In this document: positions 1-7,800 of the stretch, piece by piece | Layout of the letters: the number at the start of each line of letters is the position of its first letter | How positions within the stretch are numbered: the stretch's first letter is position 1 | Source: JAZNGX01 sp045576675 | GTDB lineage: Bacteria; Bacillota; Clostridia; Monoglobales; Firm-18 | Direction: 5' to 3' | DNA length: 23,935 nucleotides | Assembly: GCA_045576675.1 (NCBI GenBank) | Contig: JAZNGX010000020.1 | Location: 1 to 23,935, forward strand | Position numbers and translations under genes: made by a program | Notes under the pieces: model-generated | The model's input: the letters and a program-made list of their open reading frames with translations, nothing else | Databases searched by the model: none | Told to the model about the DNA's origin: nothing

Positions 1-113
1 CGCAGGTAATCCTGACGGATTACCGAGTATTTTAACGTGGCAGAAGCAAAAATTAACCACTGAAAATCGAGGTTCAGATAACTTCTGTAACCCTACCCTT
101 GAGTGTTACGATT
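1..113 (-). other. Noncoding stretch with several short hairpins, continuing off the left edge
   Basis: Both strands are broken by stops here and I see no protein gene. Read on the minus strand it lies directly downstream of the terminator at 114-148, so it would be the read-through part of a leader transcript whose gene lies outside the window. It contains a perfect 8-bp hairpin with a 4-nt loop (5-12 with 17-24), a 6-bp helix (41-46 with 82-87) enclosing a 5-bp one (60-64 with 73-77), and a 5-bp helix (87-91 with 105-109). The 8-bp hairpin is convincing. The shorter helices could be chance in a sequence of this size. No T-box, S-box or other leader signature that I know is present. Confidence 0.35.
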
Positions 114-148
114 AAAAAAGCGTGTGGCAACCTTACGGAGCCACACGC
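114..148 (-). terminator. Intrinsic terminator inside the minus-strand leader
   Basis: A 9-bp GC-rich stem (148-140 with 128-120) with an 11-nt loop is followed on the minus strand by six U residues (119-114). On the plus strand the hairpin is followed by no T-run, so it acts only leftward. Part of its stem and loop (134-122) is also the 3' arm of the alternative helix described for the leader. Confidence 0.75.
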
Positions 149-282
149 GAAAAACGCAGTGACTCTTCCTGAAGGTTGCTACACACTTACAAGGATAATG
201 ATAATTCATTCATGCAGAGTTTGCGTTTTTACCAAAGTTGTAAACTAATCATAATTAACCTATTTTAATGTAAGTATGTAGC
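114..282 (-). ncRNA. Candidate cis-regulatory leader RNA (riboswitch/attenuator-like) of unassigned class
   Basis: Seen in the sequence, read on the minus strand. Helix P1 pairs 282-270 with 190-178 (13 bp, one G-U) and begins at the predicted transcription start. Helix P2 pairs 260-247 with 206-193 with two mismatches. Helix P3 pairs 244-240 with 232-228. The 3' strand of P1 overlaps a 13-nt segment (184-172) that can instead pair with 134-122 (12 of 13), an antiterminator-like helix. That helix is incompatible with the terminator stem 148-140/128-120. A further complementarity joins 230-222 to 158-150, with a short extension (220-217 to 165-162); it would form a pseudoknot with P1. This three-way competition is typical of ligand- or protein-controlled attenuators. 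I compared it from memory with TPP, SAM-I, FMN, lysine, purine, M-box, c-di-GMP, ZTP, fluoride, T-box and 6S RNA and found no match. It could also be a free-standing small RNA of about 169 nt. Confidence 0.5.
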
Positions 283-288
283 ATAATT

Positions 289-316
289 ATTATAACATGA
301 TAAAAAACAATTACAA
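289..316 (-). promoter_or_regulatory. Sigma-A-type promoter of the minus-strand leader RNA
   Basis: On the minus strand there is a -35 box TTGTAA (316-311), a 16-nt spacer and a perfect -10 box TATAAT (294-289). The predicted start is near 284-282, exactly where the first strand of helix P1 begins. This agreement supports both the promoter and the RNA. Confidence 0.7.
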
Positions 317-346
317 TACTTTTTTGTAAATATATTGTTACTGCTA

Positions 347-375
347 TTGACTAATTGTAAAAAAAGTTATATAAT
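347..375 (+). promoter_or_regulatory. Sigma-A-type promoter of the secreted acidic protein gene
   Basis: A -35 box TTGACT (347-352), a 17-nt spacer and a perfect -10 TATAAT (370-375) predict a start near 382 and a short untranslated leader of about 30 nt before the ATG at 412. It is divergent from the minus-strand leader promoter, with the two -35 boxes about 30 bp apart. Confidence 0.75.
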
Positions 376-411
376 TTTTATGTTAATGTTTTATAAAGGG
401 AGTAGTTGAAA

Positions 412-1377
412 ATGAAAAAATTATTATTGATACTTATGGCATTAGTTTTAACTGTTACAGTTGTTTATGCAGAGCCTGCAGATGCAGAAGCTGCTGAGCC
501 TGTTGAAATCTCAGAAGAGGCTGGAGAGGCTGTTGCAGAAGAGCCAGCAGAGGATGCACCGATGCCGGTTGAAGAAGAAACAGGTGTTCAGGTTAAAATG
601 ATACTTGACGTTAATCTTGATGCATCATCAAAGTTTGTATCAAGACAGTATATGGACGATGAAATGTATGGCATATACGAGCAGATGAAGGACCAGCTTT
701 CAGGTCAGGCAGAGCAGATGGGCTTAACTGTTGCTTTTGGTGACGAGGGCGGCAAAAAGCATATGGATTTAGTGGGCGAATCAGCAGCGGGTGACCCGAT
801 TGTGTTTAGTCCTAACGGCCCTACAGATTCAAGCTACAGATTTGCTTCTAAAAAAGGCTTTTTTGGTACACAGTATTTTGTAACTGCTAACTTCGACAGC
901 AGAGCAGCTCTTACAGAAACACCTGTTGAAGAAGCACAGGTTATCGCTCAGCTAACAATGAACCTTCCTGTTGGAGCATCATTTAACGATGCAAATCTTG
1001 CAGAAAATGGAAACAAAACATTGGTATGGAATATCGCACAGGGCAGAATGAACAGCATAACAGTAATGTTTACAATTCCAAATATTATAAACATTGCAGT
1101 GCTTATTGGATTGCTTATCGTTCTTATCCTTGTAATTGTATTCATTGTTCTTGGTAAAAAGAAAACTCCTTTAACAGATGCAGAGCTTGTTCAGGATGCA
1201 TTGAATCATATTGAAGGCGAAACAGATGATTTTGTTGACGACCCATTCGCAACAATGACTGAAGAAGAAATCAATATGGATGTTGAAGATGAACCGGTTG
1301 AAGAAACAGTAGAAGAAATAGTAGAAGAAGTTGCAGAAGAGGTAACAGAAGAAGTTACTGAAGAAACAGAAGAATAA
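412..1377 (+). CDS. Secreted/membrane-anchored protein with acidic C-terminal tail, LppM-like in layout
   Basis: 321 residues from ATG 412. This start has AAGGGAG about 9 nt upstream; the in-frame TTG at 406 is too close to it. Residues 1-20 form a signal peptide ending in VYA, followed by an acidic linker (about 21-57). Residues 60-222 form an extracellular domain beginning 'VKMILDVNLDASSKFVSR' and ending near 'NSITVMFTIPN'. A single membrane segment (about 225-248) is followed by a GKKK stop-transfer signal. Residues 249-321 are a cytoplasmic tail ending in a run of Glu/Val/Thr repeats. Beta-rich ectodomains that open with a 'DVNLDxSxKF' strand and end just before one membrane helix resemble the LppM/DUF3153 type, from memory only. 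The gene is monocistronic, with its own promoter and terminator. Its function is unknown; the layout fits an envelope sensor or a lipid/ligand-binding anchor protein. Confidence 0.8.
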   Translation: MKKLLLILMALVLTVTVVYAEPADAEAAEPVEISEEAGEAVAEEPAEDAPMPVEEETGVQVKMILDVNLDASSKFVSRQYMDDEMYGIYEQMKDQLSGQAEQMGLTVAFGDEGGKKHMDLVGESAAGDPIVFSPNGPTDSSYRFASKKGFFGTQYFVTANFDSRAALTETPVEEAQVIAQLTMNLPVGASFNDANLAENGNKTLVWNIAQGRMNSITVMFTIPNIINIAVLIGLLIVLILVIVFIVLGKKKTPLTDAELVQDALNHIEGETDDFVDDPFATMTEEEINMDVEDEPVEETVEEIVEEVAEEVTEEVTEETEE

Positions 1378-1389
1378 GACAAAATTAAT

Positions 1390-1420
1390 GCGTAGACTGT
1401 TTTACAGTCTACGCTTTTTT
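1390..1420 (+). terminator. Intrinsic terminator between convergent genes
   Basis: An 11-bp perfect stem (1390-1400 with 1404-1414) with a 3-nt loop is followed by TTTTTT (1415-1420). It ends the plus-strand gene. It sits just past the stop of the minus-strand response regulator, so it may also stop leftward transcripts, although the T-run on that side is poor. Confidence 0.85.
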
Positions 1421-1424
1421 AATC

Positions 1425-2129
1425 TTATTTTTGTTTTGCAAAGTAATAACCCATACTGCGTTTTGTTATAACATATTTTGGCTCAGATGGGTCATCTTCT
1501 ATTTTTTCGCGAAGTCTTCGAACGGTAACATCCACTGTTCTTAAATCTCCAAGATAATCGTAACCCCATACCTTTTCCATCAATGCTTCACGGGAATAAA
1601 TTTTTTCAGGTTGCATTGCAAGGAACTTTAAAAGCTCAAACTCACGAAGTGTAAGCTCAATCAGCTTGCCATTTTTCTTGACCTCAAGACGTTCGATATT
1701 AAGTGTAAGGTCACCCTGCTTGATGCAAGTGTCTGTTTCGTCACCATCAATATATGTAAATTCACGTGTGCCACGTCTTAAATTTGCCTGAACTCTTGCA
1801 AGCAATTCTTTGATTGAAAACGGCTTTGTTATATAATCGTCTGCACCGATTGCAAGACCTAAAACCTTGTCTTCTTCTTCTTCACGGGCAGTAATCATAA
1901 GAATAGGTGTATTAATGCGTTCTCTTAAATTTCTGCAAACCGTAAAGCCGTCCATTTTGGGAAGCATTACGTCAAGCAAAATCAAGTCGGGGTCTTCCTC
2001 CAAAGCTATTTTCACTGCTGCTTCACCATCGTATGCTTCCAGAACTCTGTAACCGTTTTTCTTTAGATTAATTCTGAGAATATCAACTATAGGAGCTTCG
2101 TCATCAACAATCAAAATTGTTTTTTCCAT
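1425..2129 (-). CDS. walR: OmpR/PhoB-family response regulator, WalR-like
   Basis: 234 residues. The receiver domain (about 3-118) has the acidic pair D9/D10, phospho-acceptor D53 in 'LLDVMLP', T80 and K102 ('TKPF'). The winged-helix DNA-binding domain (about 135-232) contains 'ELTLREFELLKFLA', 'VWGYDYLGDLRTVDVTVRRL' and the C-terminal 'GYYF', which closely follow WalR/VicR. In Firmicutes WalR controls peptidoglycan hydrolase genes in response to the kinase WalK. Here no kinase gene follows; the gene ends at a terminator. It lies 21 nt after an M23 wall hydrolase gene, probably in one transcript, which suits a wall-homeostasis role. AAAGGA lies 11 nt before the ATG. The family is certain. WalR rather than another OmpR-type regulator is likely but not proven. 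Confidence 0.85.
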   Translation of the reverse strand: MEKTILIVDDEAPIVDILRINLKKNGYRVLEAYDGEAAVKIALEEDPDLILLDVMLPKMDGFTVCRNLRERINTPILMITAREEEEDKVLGLAIGADDYITKPFSIKELLARVQANLRRGTREFTYIDGDETDTCIKQGDLTLNIERLEVKKNGKLIELTLREFELLKFLAMQPEKIYSREALMEKVWGYDYLGDLRTVDVTVRRLREKIEDDPSEPKYVITKRSMGYYFAKQK

Positions 2130-2150
2130 ATCGCATAATATCCTTTCAAT

Positions 2151-3647
2151 TTATTTAGATATATAATTAAGCGGATTTTGCGGAACACCATTTAAGCGTA
2201 CTTCAAAATGAAGATGCGGGCCGGTGCTTCTGCCTGTTGAACCAACTTTTGCAATAAGGTCACCTTTTTCAACTACTGCACCTTTTGAAACAAGCAGCTT
2301 GCTGCAGTGACCATAATAGGTAACATAACCGTTCTTGTGATTGATTTTAACCAGATAACCGTAACCACCTTCCCAGTCTGAATATTCAACAATACCTGCA
2401 TCTGCGGCATATATATCACTGCCCTGTGATGCGGCAATGTCAATTCCCTGATGCTGTCTGTTCCATCTTGTGCCATAACGTGAGCTTAATGTGCCATAAG
2501 TTGGTCGTATAAATGAGCCTGTACCTACACCGTTTGGCTTTGTGCCGATTTTTACGACTTCGGTTACGGGTTCTTTTAGTGTTTTTTGTTCAAAAATATT
2601 TTCGCTGACCTCGTCACCGTTTAATGAAACAACATCTTTTTTTACGTATTGCAAGCCGTTCTGACCTGCTGTAACAACCTGTTTTTGTCCCTTTGGAAGT
2701 GTTTTGTCATAAATAACCTCTGTTGCACAGGCAATTTCAAACTCGCCTTCAACATGATTGGTTGTTCTTACTGATATTCCGGGAACATAGGTGTTTATGT
2801 TAAGCTCTGTGCCTACAGATAAAACCTCGGGCATATCTGGGTTTAACTGTTCTATTTCTTCAACAGACATATTGTTGTTTGTTGCAATTTCCCAAACAGT
2901 GTCGTTTTCTTTTACAACATATTTTGCAGCAATACGCTTGTTTTCTGTAAGCTCTTTTTTGATGTTGTCACCAAAACGGATAAAGGTTGTTGTAACATAC
3001 TCATTTTTAACTTCGATTTTTTCAACAAATTCAGAAGCATCTGCATTGCCATAGCCTGCCTTGATGTCGTTTAATGCAGTGTCAATTTCCGCTTTGTCAA
3101 ATGCAGCACATACTAATTTGTCATCAACATACACTGCGTATGCTGAGGCAACACCGTCATACAAAGACATTATGCCCTGACGAAGTGAATATTCATCAGA
3201 CACGTTTTTTTCAAAGGCAATACAAGGCATAAATGAAACCTTTTTTTCTTCACCAACTGTTGTGTAGCCGTTGCCAAGTGTGGCTTTTAATTCATTGTGA
3301 ACGCTTGTATATAACGCTTTGAAATAATCTCTGCTGTCAACTATTCCGACGGACTGACCGTCAACCATTGCAGTGTTTGCAACAGTTAAGTCAAGTGATA
3401 AAAACGAGCCGTAAATTACAAAACACATTACTGCAGCTGCAGTTGCATATAAAGCACCGTTTTTTATACGGTTAAAAATCTGTATGGCACTGCTTACAGG
3501 CTTTATTGTTGTAATATCTGACTTTTTATTGAATATTATTTTAATTTTTTCTTTTAAATCTGTTTTGTCTGCACACGGACGTTTAACACATAACCTTGGT
3601 TCAGAGGTTTTGTTGCCTTTTATTACAACAAGCTTCTTTTTGAACAT
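2151..3647 (-). CDS. Membrane-anchored LysM-G5-M23 peptidoglycan hydrolase
   Basis: 498 residues from ATG 3647, preceded by GAGGGG at 9 nt. A TTG at 3698 has GGAGG 9 nt upstream and would add 17 residues, so the start is not certain. A basic cytoplasmic N-terminus is followed by one membrane segment (about 64-86), a long extracytoplasmic region, a LysM domain (about 243-285, 'YVVKENDTVWEIA'), a G5-like domain (about 295-372) and a C-terminal M23 domain (about 380-495). The zinc and catalytic residues are visible: H399 and D403 in 'HQGID', H447 in 'YYGH', and H478/H480 in 'HLHFE'. M23 enzymes are endopeptidases that cut peptide cross-links in the wall. With the ligands intact this copy should be active. 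It is transcribed with the WalR-like gene from the promoter at 3729-3757. Confidence 0.92.
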   Translation of the reverse strand: MFKKKLVVIKGNKTSEPRLCVKRPCADKTDLKEKIKIIFNKKSDITTIKPVSSAIQIFNRIKNGALYATAAAVMCFVIYGSFLSLDLTVANTAMVDGQSVGIVDSRDYFKALYTSVHNELKATLGNGYTTVGEEKKVSFMPCIAFEKNVSDEYSLRQGIMSLYDGVASAYAVYVDDKLVCAAFDKAEIDTALNDIKAGYGNADASEFVEKIEVKNEYVTTTFIRFGDNIKKELTENKRIAAKYVVKENDTVWEIATNNNMSVEEIEQLNPDMPEVLSVGTELNINTYVPGISVRTTNHVEGEFEIACATEVIYDKTLPKGQKQVVTAGQNGLQYVKKDVVSLNGDEVSENIFEQKTLKEPVTEVVKIGTKPNGVGTGSFIRPTYGTLSSRYGTRWNRQHQGIDIAASQGSDIYAADAGIVEYSDWEGGYGYLVKINHKNGYVTYYGHCSKLLVSKGAVVEKGDLIAKVGSTGRSTGPHLHFEVRLNGVPQNPLNYISK

Positions 3648-3728
3648 AAGCTTATTCCCCTCACAATTTAAACGTCCTGTACGTAGATTGTAATGCAAAA
3701 AAATCAACCTCCATAATAAGACGTATTC

Positions 3729-3757
3729 ATTTTAACATATATATGCTATTTAATCAA
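3729..3757 (-). promoter_or_regulatory. Promoter of the M23 hydrolase / response regulator operon
   Basis: On the minus strand there is TTGATT (3757-3752), a 17-nt spacer and TAAAAT (3734-3729) with an upstream TG (extended -10). The predicted start near 3722 leaves about 75 nt of leader before the ATG at 3647. This leader carries both candidate ribosome sites (GGAGG at 3712-3708 and GAGGGG nearer the ATG). Confidence 0.7.
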
Positions 3758-3810
3758 GGGTTTTGTAACAATTCTGTAAAAATTCACAATTTTTTAACTA
3801 ATTGTTCAGA

Positions 3811-4191
3811 CTAAAATACATTTTCAAAGGTGAGCCGTTCACTGTTGTAAAATCTGTCAAAAAGCTCGTTTGCTTCTATTGCTCCCATTATAGAACCTTC
3901 CTGCTCCTTGTCCTTCAAATGCTGCTCTAGCTTTAAAAGCTCATTTTGTATGTTGAAAATTTCCTGATGGTTTGCTATCGCGGCAAGTAAGAACTGTGAT
4001 TTTTCAAGCCGTTTTAAGCTTTGGTTGATATGAGCTTTAGCAGTGGCATAATCGTCGTTTTCAACATAAGCACGTATCTTTTCCATATCTGATATCATTT
4101 CCTTTGAAAAGCCTGATGCAACATAATAGCACGATATGCATATGCCGATTGTTAAACTGAAAACCACTATCGCTGTTATTAAAGCCCTCAT
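3811..4191 (-). CDS. DUF4363 family protein
   Basis: 126 residues. There is one N-terminal membrane segment (about 4-28), then a predicted largely helical extracytoplasmic region rich in charged residues (about 30-126). The pattern 'MRALITAIVVFSLTIGI' followed by helices matches the DUF4363 family as I know it. The start overlaps the stop of the DUF421 gene by four bases (ATGA), and AAGGAG lies about 9 nt upstream, so translation is probably coupled. The function is unknown. In Clostridia DUF4363 genes commonly sit next to DUF421 genes, so the two products probably act together in the membrane. Confidence 0.75.
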   Translation of the reverse strand: MRALITAIVVFSLTIGICISCYYVASGFSKEMISDMEKIRAYVENDDYATAKAHINQSLKRLEKSQFLLAAIANHQEIFNIQNELLKLEQHLKDKEQEGSIMGAIEANELFDRFYNSERLTFENVF

Positions 4192-4691
4192 TTGTTTTTC
4201 TCCTTGTTAAAAAGCTTTTTTGCATCTCCAACTGTTAACGGACGGTTTTTTTCTTTTAAAATAACGCTCAACTGACCGTTTGTTTCAAGCACCGCACGTT
4301 TTACCTCATCTATATCATCGCAGCCTTGCTGACGAAGCTCTTCCAAAAGGTCGGTGCGTGAAAAACGCAGCTCCTTCATATGTTTTAAATTTACCTTGCC
4401 GTCATTTACAATGTCTGTAGGCTCGCCGCACAACAGCTTTCTGAACTTTTTTGATTTCAGTGATGCAAAAGATAAAAATACTTCCAATGCAATAAGTGTA
4501 AGAATTGGTATAATGCCGGACAAAAGCGGTGCATCAGTGCTTTGCATAGGTATAGATGCAAGGTCTGAAATCATAATTGCAATAACAAGCTCGTTTGGCT
4601 GCAGCTCACCAATTGTCCTTTTGCCCATAATTCTCATGCTTGATACAACAAGCAGATAAAGTATGATTGTACGGATGAAAGTGATAATCAT
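4188..4691 (-). CDS. DUF421 (YetF-like) membrane protein
   Basis: 167 residues from ATG 4691, with AGGAG 8 nt upstream. The GTG at 4700 overlaps that ribosome site and is a poor start. Three hydrophobic segments (about 1-17, 37-52, 56-77) precede a cytoplasmic alpha/beta domain. The family signatures 'MRIMGKRTIGELQPNELVI' and 'EVKRAVLETNGQLSVI' are both present. DUF421 proteins such as B. subtilis YetF are membrane proteins, and relatives are linked to spore membranes and heat resistance. That link is family knowledge and is not shown here. The gene is translationally coupled to DUF4363. I could not identify a convincing promoter upstream. Confidence 0.88.
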   Translation of the reverse strand: MIITFIRTIILYLLVVSSMRIMGKRTIGELQPNELVIAIMISDLASIPMQSTDAPLLSGIIPILTLIALEVFLSFASLKSKKFRKLLCGEPTDIVNDGKVNLKHMKELRFSRTDLLEELRQQGCDDIDEVKRAVLETNGQLSVILKEKNRPLTVGDAKKLFNKEKNK

Positions 4692-4771
4692 GTATAACAC
4701 TCCTTTGGGTTAATATTGGCATTTAAGGTGATTTTTATACTGAAATTACGAAGAAATGAGCCTATAAACCA

Positions 4772-4800
4772 TTGACAATATGGGGTTTTAGTGATAAGAT
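4772..4800 (+). promoter_or_regulatory. Strong sigma-A-type promoter of the giant beta-helix gene
   Basis: A perfect -35 TTGACA (4772-4777), a 17-nt spacer and a -10 TAAGAT (4795-4800) predict a start near 4807. The leader of about 55 nt ends in a perfect AGGAGG (4849-4854), 7 nt before the ATG. Both signals point to strong expression. Confidence 0.8.
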
Positions 4801-4861
4801 ATTGTTGTAATTTTATAGGCATATATATAAGTCGGTAAAAAATTTTATAGGAGGAATAAAA

Positions 4862-7800
4862 ATGAAAGCAAAAAGAATATTGGCAATGCTGCTAATCTGC
4901 TTTGTTGCAATGACTAATTTGGCTTTTGCTGATGTCACTGACAGTGTTACAATTTCAAGCCTTACAGAGCTTGCGGCATTTCGTGATGCTGTTAACGGTG
5001 GCGACGCTTACGAAGGCAAAACAGTTACTCTTACAACAAGCATTGATTTAAGCAGTGTAACAAACTGGGAACCGATAGGAACAGGTACTCGTTCGGGCAG
5101 CGGTTATACCGGCAATGCATTTAAGGGTGTTTTTGACGGTGGTAACTTTGCTATTAGTAATCTGACAGTTTCAGGAGGCACATATGACACTGTTGGTTTA
5201 TTTGGTGTTTTAGATGGCGGTACAATAAAAAATCTTAAGCTTGAAAATGCAAGTATTAACGTTACTACAAAAAATGCAGGTTCGGCTGTTGGTTTAATGG
5301 TTAACGGTGCTACAGTAGAAAACATCACAGCTTCAGGTTCTGTTGCTGCAGCAGACGGTGCCGGCGGTGTAGTAGGACGTATGACTATAAACGGCACTAT
5401 TTCAAACTGTGTAAATAATGCAAATGTAAGCGGTGCAGCTGCCGGCGGTATTGTCGGAAAGGCTTATTACACAGGTACAGGCGTTGAAATGAATATAAGC
5501 AATTGTACCAATAGCGGAACAATAACCAGCACGGCTGCAGGTTGTGCCGGCGGTATTGCAGGTTTTTCAGCAGCCAATGTTTCCGGATGTACCAATAGCG
5601 GAACAATAACCAGTACTGATGCAGGCACAGTTGGCATATCCCTTGGCGGTATTGTTGGCTGGCAGCAGATGTATGGTGAAATCAGCAACAATACCAACAA
5701 TGGTCTTGTTACATCAGAATACTATGTAGCAACTGCGGGTGGTATTGTCGGCTGGGCAAATTATCAGTATAAGACAGACGGTACGGCAGCTGAATATCCC
5801 GTTTATGAAGTGATTTCTGTAAAAGGAAATACTAACACAGCTTCAATTATTGCAGCACAGAGTTCACTTGGTTCAGGTGGTATCGTTGGCGGAGTATATA
5901 ATGCTGCTGTTATTACAAATAATGTAAACCTTGCTGAAAAAATCAGCGGATATGCTTTTGCAAGCGGTATACTTGGTAACTATCAGGCACAGGACTCTAA
6001 TGGTTATCATGATGCAAAAGTTCTAACTGTTGAGAATAACATAACAACTACAGTATCGGCAAACATAACAGCTAATTGCGTGAATGATGTTTGCTACGAT
6101 AATGTTAACGTCGGTGCTGATTATGCAACATCAAACTTTAACACAGGTGCAAAAATCGGTAATACTATATATGGAACCTTTGCGGAAGCAATGGCTGCTG
6201 CAAGCGCAATGACAGGTGATGTAACAGTTGAGCTTTACGATAAGGTGACATTGAACAGCAACCTTTCAGGAAGCTATTCATCAATCACATTTGTCGGCAA
6301 GACTGACACTGCAGAAATATACCTTGACGTTCAGGGATATATCACAGCAACCGGCAAGAATGTAGCCTTCACAGATTTAACACTCAGCAAAGCAGCAGGT
6401 GGATTTATAACCAACGCCGGCTTTATGAATGTTGCATTTGGTGTATATGATGTTCCCTCTGTTACATATACAAACTGTTATTTTGCAAACGGTGCGTATG
6501 CGTCAAGCGGCACCAACACCTTTACAAATTGTACATTTATGCGTTCACATGATAAGTATGGCTTGTGGGCATACGGAGACGCAGATATAGTTGTTGATGG
6601 CTGTACATTTGCTGATTATCGTGGTGTCAAGATGTATGCTGAAGATGCGGCAAAGACAACAAACCTTACAGTTAAAAATACTGATTTCTCAGCATTAGAC
6701 GGTAAGCCAGCAATCGTGCTTACATACGGTGAAAGTGTAGTTCTTGAAGGCAACACTTACTCATCTACAGGTGTATTTGAGCTTGACCTTGACGGTGCTC
6801 CGAACGGAACATCTGTTACAAGCGATGTTACTCCTACATGTATAAATGATAATGGTGTATGTGGTGTGCTTGTAGACGGCAAGATTTACACAACTGTTGC
6901 ACAAGCAGCAGAGGTTGCTACAGCTGAAAGCACTGTAACACTTCTTCACGATTCAACCGAAACAGTTGAATTCGTCGAAGGTGTAACACTTGATAAGAAC
7001 GGCTACACAGCTGAAAATGTAACTGTTGCAACACCTCCGGTAGTTGTAAAAATCGGCGATGATACATATACTGATTTTATTGAGGCACTTAATGCAGCAG
7101 AAGCAAGTGACGCAGATGAAATAACGGTTGAGCTTCTTTGTGACATTAATCTTACCGGCTCACCACTTTCTGCTTATTACAAAAAATACCACTTTATTAC
7201 AAATGTTGAAGGTGGCGTAACTGTAACCTTTGATCATGATAATTGGGTAGATTTTGCAAATGGTTCTATTGGTGAAAATGTAACATTTAAGGCAAGTTAC
7301 TTCTTGCTCAATGGCAGAAGCCTTGTTGTTAAAGGTAATATAGATACAGGCTATCTGTACACATGTTGGGGTGCAACTACTACAATTGAAGAAACTGCTG
7401 TTGTGAATGTAAGAACCGGCGATGCTACTGTTCAGGTTAAAGGCGGTAATACTGTTATGACAGTTAAAGGAACTCTTAATTGCGGAGTTATAAATGTTTG
7501 GAACAGTACAGCTAAATTAATTGTCAGCGGCGAAAATGCTAAGGTTAATACATACTGGTTTGATTGTTGGGACGGAACACCTTCTGCTCTTATCGAAAAC
7601 GGAGCAACAATGGTTGTTGACCACGTTGATGGCTTGACTGAAACTATGAGTGCAAGCCGCGGCGGTTCGATTACAGTTAACAATGCTAATCTAAAGGTTG
7701 ACTCTTTGCTGTTGGGACATGACGGAACAGCTGGTGTTATAACTGTAACAGGCGATTCTACATTTGAAGGAACAATCAAGTTGACCACTGCAACTTCAAC

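Noticed and set aside
60..113. T-box leader on the minus strand
   Set aside because: The leader/terminator arrangement is suggestive, but the conserved GGGTGGNACCGCG-type T-box sequence is absent. The nearest stretch, GGGTAGGGTTAC, does not fit.
1..300. Known structural RNA (tmRNA, 6S RNA, RNase P RNA, SRP RNA) at the left edge
   Set aside because: No GGGG/ACCA ends, tag frame, RNase P core or SRP tetraloop pattern was seen on either strand. The outer helix does not close the two ends of the transcript as in 6S RNA.
1290..1375. Simple-sequence or CRISPR-like repeat at the end of the first gene
   Set aside because: The GAAGAA-rich pattern is explained by the Glu-rich protein tail. There are no regular spacers or conserved direct repeats.
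7432..7788. Long minus-strand open frames opposite the beta-helix gene and other genes
   Set aside because: They have no ribosome sites, no recognisable domains and low-complexity composition mirroring the repeats. They are antisense shadows of real coding sequence.
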